Shown here in pieces: positions 37,386 through 49,600 of a stretch of DNA of 64,000 bases. The stretch spans positions 4,375,001 to 4,439,000 of the forward strand of contig OY718807.1 in NCBI GenBank assembly GCA_963070105.1, written 5' to 3'. This stretch comes from Litomosoides sigmodontis (taxonomy: Eukaryota; Nematoda; Chromadorea; Rhabditida; Onchocercidae). The number at the start of each line of letters is the position of its first letter. Positions within the stretch are counted from its first letter, which is position 1. Under the pieces are notes generated by a model, which was not told the DNA's origin, searched no databases, and worked only from the letters and a program-made list of their open reading frames with translations. The position numbers and the translations under genes were made by a program.

Positions 37386-40300
37386 GTTGCGCTCTTTTTT
37401 GCAGTGCCTTATTTATTATTTGTTTCATGCAAAATTGATTTTGTTGGTTTTCAACTGATTGTCTTAAGCTTTTTTTCTGAACAGTTCTTTCTCTCTCAGC
37501 AATGCTATTCAAAATTATTATTGATGATTTCTTCTGCTATCCTTGCTTCTATCCATCTTAGTTGAAATGCAAGAGAAATGCCATTTGTTGTCGTTTTTCA
37601 TATATCTCATCTATTTTAGTGTTCATTTTTGATCATCTATTTCATAGCTGTGAAAAATTGTTAGATTTTCCGGAAAACTTTATTTTGCTGCGAAACTTAG
37701 TGTCCTAGCCACATACTAGCATTTGTTGTAGTAATGACGAAACTGAATGAATGTTTATCGTTCTTTTAGGTTTGGTCTGAAGAATTACTTCCATAAATTT
37801 AAAAATTTACACGATGATCTGGGTGATTGATTTCCTAAGTGTGGTTGTTAACGTTTCATATCTCCTTACCTACATCCCATATCATATTTACATTGCCTAA
37901 TTTTTGTGTCGCTTTTTGTGTGATTTCATTTGTTTGGTCTCTGTAGTGTTTTGATGTTATTTTTTTAAAACTCTAGTTGTTTGTGGGTTTTAAAGACTTA
38001 GTTTCGATTGTGAGGTATTGGACAAAAAGCAAAAATGGATAAAATTAATCAAAACCTTTCCATCTCTCCGGATGTGCTTCTTTGCGCGGTCTATTTTCGG
38101 CGGAACTCTTGGTGAGAATGGAAAAGAGCAGTACCAGAAGCAGTGTCTTGTACATTTGCTGAAACTTAAAAGTGGATTCATTTATCACTCACGTCTACAA
38201 ATAAAAGATACAAAAATTGCTCGCTGTTTTTGTTTTGCTCACGAATTGTTTGAAGCGGAAGAATGAATTACTGTCATTCCTTTTGACTGTATGCCGCTAG
38301 CCACTACTAAAATGAATTCAGCGTAAGCTTTTCATGATCAGTTGTGCACACTGCTCAAAGTTATTGCTATATTGTCCCGTATAACTTGAATGATGTTTTG
38401 AAAGTGCATTTTTAAAATTACTGCATTTGCATGAAATTTGAAAAACAGGAAATATTTTTAAACAATTAACAGATTAACAGTTGTCCTTTATCACTCTTAC
38501 AATGAAATTATAAATTGAAGGAATTAATGAGAAGAAAAGAAATAATGCAAAATATTTAATTTTTCGAAATGGTTTGATTTATTGATTATACATAGTGCTC
38601 TTGAGGAGGTTGTTTGCGGTGAATAATTTTCGTAATATGATGAATTCATAGGTAGAGAATCTCAATGGTTAGCAAAGCAAAACGTCTAAAGACTAAAAGC
38701 ATTTTTTAAAAAAGATTATGATAAACCGTTCGACGAAGAATATTTATTTGGGACCACAATAAGTAAGATGTCAATAAGCTATGACTTTATCATGGAATAT
38801 TTTATCAACATGCAAAATCATTGGAGTCGTTTTTAGTTCAATGGACCCTTTACTAATTATTTTTCATCATCATCAGGCAACAAAACTTCAATTTTTAATT
38901 TTGTTACTTGCAATTCAATTTTAGCAATTTACTCATCTGCAGTCTTTATTGTTTTTGAACGACTTCGATTTCTACAACGTAATTAATTTCGAGAAATTGC
39001 AGCAGTAGCTCGTTCACACATTGTGCGTCTGTTACCGAAAGCCAATTTTTGCTTCCTTTCAGTTTAAATAGCATATGCAAATTAAGAGCGAGTTGAGGAA
39101 AGCGAAACGCTTAAGGATCTCATCTTCCGCAAATTTGTTTAAATAAAAAATACAAGATAGATTGAAAAACCAAATGTTAAAAGCATTTGTGCTGCTATAA
39201 GGTAACAAAAAATAGGTCAGTCAATTAATAATAGCGTAATTATTGGATAGGGAAATAAGTGCAGGACGTTTGATGAATGGCCTTACGCAACTGTGTAACT
39301 GCATTCATCAACTTTTTCTTTCATTGCAATTAATGAAAAATGAATTTCACACAATTGAATATATCGGCAAACTTCGAAACTAAAAAATGGCGATGAATTT
39401 TGAATGTTTTCAACCGCTATTTCTACTATTACATAATTGCGTCACTTGCCAGCCAGCCAGATTTATTCACTTTCAAATTACCAAATTACAGTCAAAATAC
39501 GTTTTCTTCAAGAGCATGTGTTTGAAGAAAATTTATTGCAGGAAATAAATGTATAAAATTAAAACAGGAAATCGGTAAAAATCGGTAACGATGATGGAAA
39601 CTACAAAGTTATTTGAGAGATCGGCTGTGAAATATATTTTCACTGTGAAGCACGTAAGAGAGATAAGAGAGAAATTGCAGAAAGATATTGATTGTGCTTC
39701 AAAGTGTTAATTAAGTGATTCAAGAATCATATCATTTAAATTCATCAGAATAACAAAGTTAATTTAAAACTGAGTGATTAAATTAAAAAAAAACGTGTCG
39801 CATGAATTCATTGCAAATCACATAAATGTACTAATTTGAGAAATAAGTTGAAGTAAAGGGAGGAAGGATGCACATAATATGGGCGATGGAATGAAGAATA
39901 ACTGCAGAAGATAGTTAACCTTCGTTTTTGTAAATAAGCATTGCTTTCATGCTGACAAAGGGGCAACCGCATGTAGCGTTCAAAAGTGTAGCGAAAACGG
40001 TAGAGTTGCGTGTGTACTCGGACCAGCGCTACACTCATTGTGATTAGCTCACCGCATACTTAAATACTGTCAGAATCTTCGCCACTTCGATATTTTCCAC
40101 AAATATATTTCACAGTCCATCGTCAGCGTTTGGAAATTGCTAATTTCTCTCCCACCCAATGGGACGGATATGAAATGGGAGAATGTAACCGTCGAATTCA
40201 TCTGTTTCAATCTATCTGTCACTTTCCCTTGCTAAAAAAACTGCGCGAATAAATGTTACTCAGACAAATGGAATTTGCTTTTGTGACCTTAAAAAAATTG

Positions 40301-40843
40301 AATTAAAAACTTCTCTCGATAGCCACACCACATTATTCATTTGTATTTATTTGATATTTCAGCTTTTGCTAAAAATGAACAATATAATTTTTAACTTTGT
40401 GCTTATGAAATGAATGAAATGGGACAATATAATTGCATAACGAATAGTTACGAGCACATAGAGTGCTAGCAAAATCAACAATGAGAACCTGAAACGATTT
40501 TTTAGCTTAATTGGTGATAAAAGGTAGTAGTTACTTTTCATTGATACATACTGGCAATTATCTTAGTTTTTGGGATTCAAAAATTTGATTTTAAATCTCC
40601 ACTGAATGAATTAGTGATTTTGAATGTGTAGAAATTGTAAAAACCATAGTACTAAGACAATTAGAGCCATAAAAAATGCTTCGAAAGTTGCAAAAATAAC
40701 GATAAAGAAGGATCAAAAGAAAATGTTTGGAAAAAAAGGGAAAAACGTGTATTTAAAAAGTTTCATACCAAATTCAAATTTGGCACTTCAAAGAAACTTG
40801 TAAATAAGACAATAATTACCTGAAAATAACAACATTAACAACG
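37386..40843. other. AT-rich intergenic, no supported gene
   Basis: I see only scattered short open frames. The longest (38018-38266, +, 82 codons) begins with TTG and has no signal peptide, family motif or convincing splice context. It is not called as a gene. Confidence 0.4.
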
Positions 40844-41714
40844 ATGAATATACGCTTTATTAGAATATTCGTTAAGTCCTTGTTGACATTGTCAGTAGCT
40901 TTATTCATCATGATAGCTAGCATTCCCAGTAGAAGGAGAAAGCCGTTGATGAACTTAGTTGAAGCATCCAGTTCAGCTACGTGCCTAATAAATAAGCTTA
41001 TGCAAATAACACAAACACTGAGAACGCATCAAATCTAAAAAAAAGCGTCGTAGAAGTGGTCAGCATGGATTCGAAGTATCACGTAAAGTATGCTCGTTGT
41101 TTAGCTACACAAACTTCTCACTCAAAAAATGTTTTTCGTGATTGCTATCGATCTCATCATAATTCCAGGAAAGCTAACCGCAAGATTTGCGATGGTATGG
41201 AAAAGCTAACATGTCGTCAGAGTGCTGAATTGTTGCTGGTGTTGTAAGCAATGTTTATATGATTAGCAATAACGTGTGTGATGAATAGTAGGAGCAATGC
41301 TCCTGTTATCACCGCTGCACTTGTTACCGATACTGAAATTACTTATGCAAAGTTGGAAGACTGAGAAAGTTTGCTGCATTTTGCAGACCTACCCAATACT
41401 CTAAGCTAAAGAGCTGGACAGAAAGAAACGCATGAAAATTAAGCTCCAATTTCAGCCTCATTCCGTTAATTGTGAAATAACAAGATTTGGAGTGAACAGT
41501 CGTTGAAATTGCTGATATGTCGTTCAGTTCACGCATGCAAAAAGCAGACTTGTCGCGAATGAAACGATCATACTTTACGTCATTGCTGTATGCATCCGAG
41601 GAACAGGATAGATTGATGGAGTTACTGAGGGTAGATATGGTTGCATCAAATGTTGAATATCTTCGACACGACCCAGATATCCTGAAATATGACCAGAAGC
41701 AGTTGGTGGTATGA
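40844..41714 (+). pseudogene. Possible remnant or unresolved exons of a small secreted protein gene
   Basis: A 64-codon frame at 40844-41038 begins with a signal-peptide-like segment (about 18 hydrophobic residues after Arg/Lys). A second frame, open from 40996 to 41247, has four spaced cysteines and many basic residues. A third, at 41507-41708, is charged and could be an exon ending at a GTATGA donor. The frames differ and no intron with good borders links the first two, which overlap. This is either a broken gene, unresolved exons, or chance. No family is recognised. Confidence 0.2.
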
Positions 41715-41749
41715 GTATTAACTAATGAATCAACACATTTCACAGTTAA

Positions 41750-44700
41750 TTAAACCAGCAAAATAAAATAAGCGTCCTTTTCTTTCCACCAATTAAGATC
41801 GAAGCAGTAATAATTCCTTGTATTTTAAACATTTATGAAATTTTTGGGAAAGAAAATTTCTTAGCGACAGCTACATAATTTAATAATATTTTCCCTATGC
41901 AATTAAAATAGATGCAACAGCTATATATCGTTCATGCCACTGCCACTCAAAAACTAATTTAAATAGTTTAATTGGAAATTATTTATCAATTTTAAAAATA
42001 CTTTTATTTTCCGAAAGACCAAAAAAAGCAAACGATGCTTTGCTCCCAATTCATAAGACCGTTTTTTACGGATATTTCCAAAAGTAAAATTGCCATGTGA
42101 ATCACTGATTGCGTTGATACAATTTCTTGCCATCAACTTCTTTCAGGTATTCCCTCCTTCTTCTCGTTTTTCAGTCGCCTAAATCCAATTATCTTGGCAT
42201 GAAATCCTTCACATCTGCAACGCACATTTAATATACGAATTCTTTTTTTCCAAATTTTCTAGCTAACAGTTAAGCAAAGTAGATGGATGAGTGAGCAAAT
42301 CATGAAGATTTTCATTCGCCTTAGTGCTTTTCATAAAGTAACAGAACTTAAATGTTCATGAATAAAATTAAATATTCGATAATTCATTGACGTATTGATG
42401 AAGAAAACAACACTGACGTACGAGAAATTAGAGCTTGTAGTTTAACAATTAACTAAATCAGTTACATGTTGATGTATGAAAATTTTAGTTTTATTTTTTT
42501 TTTCTGAGGAAAAAACAAAGGAGAAATATTATCCTTATGGATCAAAATAATCAGGATTTAAGATACAGAAATAAATTATCAAAATCGAAAGCAATATAGA
42601 AGTGCAGATTTTGGTGTGTATAAATCATATTGCTCCTCCTATCGACCATGCTGTTTAAAAGAAGATGATTAATTAACCTTAAAAAACATTGTTCCAATTT
42701 TTTCTACTTTTACTGCTGGAAAATTCATTTTCCGTTATGTTCAACAAGAAGAGAAATAAGCGAATTTATCGGGGAAATTTAAGTGTCATCTTAAAGTAAA
42801 TTCTCATTTAACATAAGTTACTCATTGCTCATTACAGATGGATCGTTGAAATGATGCAAATGACGACGGGCGGAGTGACAGATCATAGATCACCTTCCAC
42901 CCACCTAATCGTAATGAGTGAAACAAACAAACGAGCGGTACTGTGAGAATGCAATAATAATTGGAGCGGTGTTTGCTTAAACGATGCTGTGATATGCATA
43001 AGGACAATCTTCACTGTTGCACACGCCGAGAATGACAACTGAAATTACTGGTAATTTAGCTGGTCCATCGGCAAAGGTCCACCCAACCGCTCCTTCTCGC
43101 AAGTTTGACCACAGCACTCGTCCTACTTCATTTCTCGTTTGATTCATTTTCAAATTAACTAACCTTTTTCTGCCTTTTTTCTGCTTCAGAGCGGTGGGCG
43201 AAAGCTGTACGTGTGAAAGGAAGGATCTATTCCTAACAGTGCTGGAAATTTTGCAGCATTTACTCACCGAATTTCTGAATTTGTTCCTTATTAATGGCAA
43301 CTGCACGTGGAGGAGAAGGAAAAATGATGGAAATAGTTCGTTTTTGGCATTTCTTTTTTTACAACACACATTCCTTGCGCAGAAATCAATTGAATTTGCA
43401 AAAGAATTTCGGTTGCTTGGTTGGCTCTCTCCAAAGTATGGCACTATTACCGCAATTTTTTTCTTATTTCGCATTAGCTTAAACTTCCCGATCATTCCAT
43501 TAAAGTTGGCGTTATGTCGTTTGTGCCTTCCTCAACATTTTTTGAGAATTACAAAATAAGTAGCAAAAGTTAGAATTTGCAAATTCACCAATTTAGGTTC
43601 CATCATTTATTTCGCTTTAAACATTTTTTTGCATCCATTATTCATTTAACAATATTATGCAATAACAGACATTAAATGAAAGACAAAAATTCGGCTTACA
43701 TGGAAAATCAGTAAAATAATGCAGAGATGAACGATTTATAATAGTCCTTTGATATTTTATTAAAAGTAACTGTCAAAGTTGCCTATTGTATTTCAATAAA
43801 GACTAAATCGATCGTTTGATTTTATTTCTCAACTCTTTCATTTGTCATTCCGATACTTCGAATTGATGTTTGAGGAGACGGTGTTTGCAAAAAAACTTTT
43901 ATTTATTCTATTCGTTTTTTAGCGAAGTGTTTGATCGATTATTCCAATTCAATCACTTTTCTTGCTGATTTGAAATGAGAGAATTAAAATAAGAAAGAAA
44001 AACATGCGGTATGAGCACGTGAGAATTTTGGGTTATCCTATCTTCTCCTTTATCACTAAGTCGCCACTACTACCTAGTTCGTCATCAATTCCCATTTCAA
44101 TTTAGAAGAAATTACAAAAAATGCAAGTGATCGAATACTTCAGTCTCATATAATTAAAATTACTTAAACAAAATAAATGGAAAATTTGATCAATTTTCAT
44201 TCCAATCATCCATTCAATCACACATTTCTTCTTAAAAATTTATGATTTGCCGATGTTAAACGGTATGTTTCGTTACATACAAAAGTATGCACTAATCAAA
44301 TAATAATATCGGTTGATGCTCCGAAAATTTCTCTAAAACATCAAGATTTTGAGGAAAAGGTTGAAATCTTTGTGAAAATCTCTTCTCATGAAGATTAGAC
44401 AATGAAGACAAAAGCTTATAAAAATCAGAGTAAATTTTTAATCAATTAATTAATTTAGTTAGTACAAAGCTTAATGTTGCTGACAGAGGGGAATTTGCTG
44501 CAAATAGCACAAAATTCTCTTAACACTTCAGCATTGTCCTAGAAAGGAAACCCTTTTCTAAAAATTAAGACTGAATTATTCTCTTCTTTTGGGGTGAAAC
44601 ACGAAGCGAAGTTTTCACAAAGGATCTGTATTAGGTCGATAGACGATATTTGCGTTCACTTCATAAGCGTGACTTTCAGTGCAGCACTCGTTTGGCAAAC

Positions 44701-44905
44701 TCACACCGTTCAGATGTTCCGTTTCTTCCGGTCTACCTAGAATTTAATGAGCATTGCACGGAGCACAATTGCATTTGCTTTAATAGTAAATGCTTCAAAG
44801 GTTGCTAATTTCTGCCAAGCAGCAGAATGACGTACGCTAACATAAAAGTGTTGCAGAAGTGAGGGACAATAACAAGTCTGCTTTGGGAAGAGAATTTTTG
44901 CATAA
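41750..44905. other. AT-rich intergenic, no supported gene
   Basis: A somewhat less AT-rich patch lies around 42.83-43.55 kb. It has open frames on both strands (172 codons on minus, 121 on plus), but neither has recognisable domains or splice support. It could be regulatory or hold unrecognised exons. Confidence 0.35.
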
Positions 44906-45983
44906 TTAATTAGATAGGTCATTGTAGCTAGCGAGATGAGCTAGCGATGATGAATTGTGATGATAAAAGTTCGAACCGATGTAGTCAAGCGTTGGCTTCT
45001 TCCGGATAATTTTGTGCAGCAAGCATTTTTCCCAACACAGACATATTATGATGAATATTGTCAGTAAAACAAAGGTAGCAATTAAGCCGGTGGATAATAT
45101 CGCCACTAAGCTAAAAGTTCATTAAGACAAACATTTCCTAAATTTCAATTGAACTTTTAAAAGGTGAAATGAAGTGAAGTAGAAGATATTCTCAAAATTA
45201 GTTAACAAATCCACTAAGTCTATATCACTTTAATTTCATTCAAAATATCTGTTATACAAACATAACGAAATATTTCTTATTATCGTCATTATGAGCGTCA
45301 TAATTACAATGAAGAACTCTCTCCTCGTCGTTGTGAACTAAAAAGTAAACTTTTCCAGCCTGTGCCACCGAATGATATGACGTTATCATGGATTAAGAGT
45401 TTCACGGATCGTATCGCAAAAGGTTACGTGCTGTGGGCGTTTGATTTATTTGAAACGTCCGACACCGTACCATTAATTAATAGGAAGCAAAGTTACTCAC
45501 TGATTCTCAACAAGTGTTGCTTCACGGCAACAATTAAATTCAGGGGGATTGCAGCATCTGCTCTCTATTTCACGATGAAATTTTGTCGGACATACGTATG
45601 AATCCACACGTCGTCTTCCTGTTGACATCACACCACCGCACTGAACTCGCTCTACATATTTAAAAAGTTCTCAATTCTCATCCGCTCTTTCACGAACGTT
45701 CTGCTGCTTCTTCAGCAGAAGCATTTTGGAAATTAATATCACTCACTATCTTGGAAAGATCCAACAATTCAGAGTTTTGTAAAGGTGCAAATAAAAAATA
45801 ATGACACTTTTGATTGGAATGGATTTGTCGAAAATTGGAGATATTCAAAATTAAAATTTGAAAACGGATATTAATTAAAATTAATATTGAAAGAGATGAA
45901 AGATACATTTAAGTATTACCAGCTTGAACAGCGAACAATGAGCAAGAATAAATGCCAACAGCCGTGTAAAGAGCTTGTCCCAT
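44906..45983 (-). CDS. Shisa-like cysteine-rich single-pass membrane protein, 3 exons
   Basis: Exons 45983-45920, 45651-45501 and 45110-44906 join in phase (donors GTAATA and GTGAGT, acceptors TGTAG and TTTTAG) to give 139 residues. Residues 1-21 are a signal peptide ending A-V-Q-A. The extracellular part has C26, C42, then CC at 54-55 and CC at 62-63, with Pro after C42. This C...CP...CC...CC layout is that of Shisa-type domains, followed directly by one membrane helix (about 73-97) and a 42-residue cytosolic tail rich in Ser, His and Tyr. A TTATTTCAG lies three bases before the ATG, as expected for a trans-spliced nematode 5' end. Shisa-family proteins affect receptor trafficking or gating; the specific role here is unknown. 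The gene structure is well supported, the family less so. Confidence 0.75.
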
Positions 45984-45999
45984 TACCTGAAATAAGGCA

Positions 46000-46660
46000 A
46001 AGTGAAAAGTTTTTTAAATCGTCACTAAAAGTTACGAATTTAAATTTGTCACATCAAATTTTCTGTTAAAACGTTACTTTGTCTCGCTAAGAAATCGAAA
46101 TTCATGGATAACATTGGCAAAAAAAGAAGCGATCAGAGCGGGAAAAATATTTTATTGGCTTCGGCGCGACTATTTTGAAAATAGACCTAGCACTTTCTTT
46201 TGAGAAAAGGCGTAAACGTGGAAAATTTCAAGATATTGTAATTGAAAAGATTTCAAAGGCGCAAAAACTATGAGTGCAAAATTTCAGATTTGCAAGGTCT
46301 CTCTCCTGTTTGAAAAAATATTGAAACTAATTTGATGACAACAGTAGTGGAAAAATTAGGAAAAGAGGGAAAGACTAAAATGGGGAAAGAAGAAAAGAGA
46401 AATGTGAAGTAAAAATAAGCTCAAATTTTGAGTATTTTGAGTGCAGGACAATTCAGTGGTAGCCGTTGTCAAATTGATTTCCATTGTATTCAGCCCGCTG
46501 TATTGAAAAGAAGGAAGCGTTGATGACTGCTAATAAGCTGTAATGAAATTCAGCGAAATTTGGAAATCTAATGCAACTTTAAAAATTTACGAGAAATGGG
46601 AAACAAGAATTATTACTAATTTCTACTATTTAACAACATCAAATACTATAGTCTACCAAA

Positions 46661-46691
<31 letters not shown>

Positions 46692-49600
46692 AAATTTCCT
46701 TTTCATCCCACTCACTGAATGGCGTGGAAAAGTGTTTTTGTCTGCAAAACGCAATGAAATGTTCAGAATGAGCCGGCGATTTCAACTCTCCCATTCACAG
46801 TGCTTCCAGCTGACGCACTTTTATTTGGGGATATTTGCTGTTTTGCATAAATAACTCTCATCGATGACAGTTAAGGAGCAGACAAAGTGGAAAATTTTTC
46901 CGTTCCAATTAGCGCTCAACTTTCCTGCTCAATTTCGCATTTTCCTTCTAAAAATTAACAATGGAGGAGCGTCTGAAACGACTGGTAAGGAAGACGGTAA
47001 ACTTCAATTGACGTCCAATAAATTGCTACTGAAACTGTTTGGCATTCTGACAGTTACGTGGAAAAAACATTTTCATCTAATCAATCGTCTATTTTCCCTT
47101 CACGTTAGTCGTCCATATCTCGCGTGAGCAAGTTCATTTACAAAATTTGAACGTACAGGAAAACCACTGATTTCACATATCGCTGAAAGAGTTAAAATAG
47201 AATGAATTAGCATAGTTTACAGGAACTAACTAACAGTGAGTTACGTTCAAAACTTTTTCTCAAATTAAAATGAAATTTATAAATAATTTTTAAATTAAAA
47301 AAGGACCAATAATAATTGTGGTACTTGATGTATTATTGGGTAAAGTTTTGCGTTTCATAAATTTTCACTACGTAAAATAACAAAAAAAAATGATAGTTAT
47401 GAAATTATGATACATTTTGTTTACAAATTTGTGTGAATTTCGTCAGCCCATTCACTGGTACAATTGCTCGTAATCATTTGGGATATTTGTACGTCTGTGA
47501 GCGTAGAAGTGCCTCTCCAATCAATCTATACGTACGTGAACTTTTCACTTTTTTGTCCTCTCACTTTTCTTTTCCAGTAAGACACTGATAACAATTTTGC
47601 ACACATTTAACTTACATTTTAGTAAAATGAAGGAATACGCAAAAATTACAGAATTTAATTGATGGTCGTGGCATGCTCAGAAATTTAATTATGATAATCA
47701 ATTTCTACGAACACCCGAGGAGTAATAGTCAATAGAACTAGCTAAAGCTCGCAATGCAAGCAAATAAGCCAATTAAAAGAAGTGAAAGTTTGGAAAGAGG
47801 GAGAAAGATTGAGATAGGGGCAGATAGATGATGACCATGACGATGACCTTCTGATGCTTCTTTTAGCAGCGAATCCCACAAGGACTTCTGGAAAAAAATT
47901 TACTCATAAAAAGAAGACATTTCGTGAATCGAACAACATGTAAATGCATTTCTTCCCATCATTTGCGACACATATTATCCATTCCGAATCTTTGAAATTT
48001 CGCCCCGACGGAGCCATCCTTTCAAAGGAGGGAAAAGTGCAATTAAATGATTTGCCAGCCGAAGTAAATCCTCACAGTCCTTCCTTTTATCTCATTCTTT
48101 CGCTCATTCTGCAAAAGCTAAAGCAGTAATGAAAAGCTTCCGAATTGGTGGAGACTTATGAGCGCACCGACGGACATAAGTGGTTGAAGCAGCGAAATTC
48201 CAACAAACCATTGCATCATTGCATCAGCAACTTTTCCGATATCTGACAATTTTAATTTAATTTACTCTTTACTCCTACTCAAAAGGACCAACCTAACGGT
48301 ATGGAAGTCGGTTTTATGTGCGAGGAAGAGTGTTTTTCAAAACGGGAAGGATTTAGTTAGTCTTAGCTAAAAGCAGTTGATAGAAGCTTTGAGGCAGCAG
48401 ATGTTCACATCAAAATGGATATCATTAAATGGAATGTTAACCAATCAACAATTTCAATGGATTATTCAGTGACATTTGCCGAAATTGGAAAGTACTAAAA
48501 AATTAATTATCCGTTTGCTACGAAATTAATTTTCGTAAATTTTCATCTATTTGCTCGACTACCTATTTCTTCACACTTTGATATACTTCATTGCAATTAT
48601 TATTTTGTTCTCGTTGCTAACACATAATAAATGAATGTTCGTGGTTCTGAAATAGCAATGCTGCTTCAACTGAGGCGTAAAATCCAAGCATGGCACACAG
48701 AAGGAAGAATGAAGCTTTTCTAAAATTTTGAAACGTTTTGTTCGATCCATTCAAGTCCTCGTCCAAAACAGTGTTAGCATATTTAAATTTCTGAGGAATT
48801 TCTTAGGTCACAGAACAAGTTTGCACCACTGACATTCATTCTACCGTCTTTGATCTTATATTTTTTACCCTTTTTTTTTCTTGAAATGGATTTTTCAGTT
48901 TTTTATTTCACTTGAAGGAATTCTTTCGTACATAAACGTTTGGATATCTCTCATACAACTGTCGTCGTAGTCGTTGTTGGCGGCGAATTGGAAAAGTGAG
49001 TCTTTTAAAACTTTAAAAGATGCGCTTCAAATTTAGTCTCAAACTATTCTTGATCTAATAAAATCGGACAGTTTATCGAATTTATGCTAAATTTAAATGA
49101 AAATTGCTTGTGTTGAAAGTCAGAAAATGAAGAAAAGACATGGCAGTACTAAACGTTTAGTAAAATCGGTGGTGAAGTAACTCAAGAAACATCTCTGTGA
49201 GAAAATTCCATGAGCCTGTCTGAAATCGATAGTGGAACTGCTGCTGGTTTTAAGTCTATTTGAGGCTATTAATTTAGCTTACGCTTGTTTTAGCTAATTT
49301 CGAGTCACCATTTTTTGATTTTTTTTTATTATGTTCTTACATTTGTTACTGATTATAAATTTTTGCTCGTTTTCTTCACTTCTCAATTAGCAGGAAAATC
49401 CAGTGAACTTTTATCTTATTATAGTCATTTTATTTCTTTTAAATTTTATTTTATTGCAAAATTTTGCCGTGTTAATTTGAATTCTGAACATTTATGAAAT
49501 TAATTTAAAGAAAAGTTCCCAAATTTTTGAATTCTCTTTTTGTAACAAACTCAACGTTGAATTTGCGAAAATTGAGATTTTTAGATTGTAATTTCGATTT

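Noticed and set aside
42977..43495. 172-codon minus-strand ORF
   Set aside because: It has no recognisable domain, no consistent splice context and overlapping open frames on the other strand. It could be chance in a less AT-rich patch.
44737..44922. 61-codon minus-strand ORF just after the Shisa-like stop
   Set aside because: It lies in the presumed 3' UTR and has no start context or family match.
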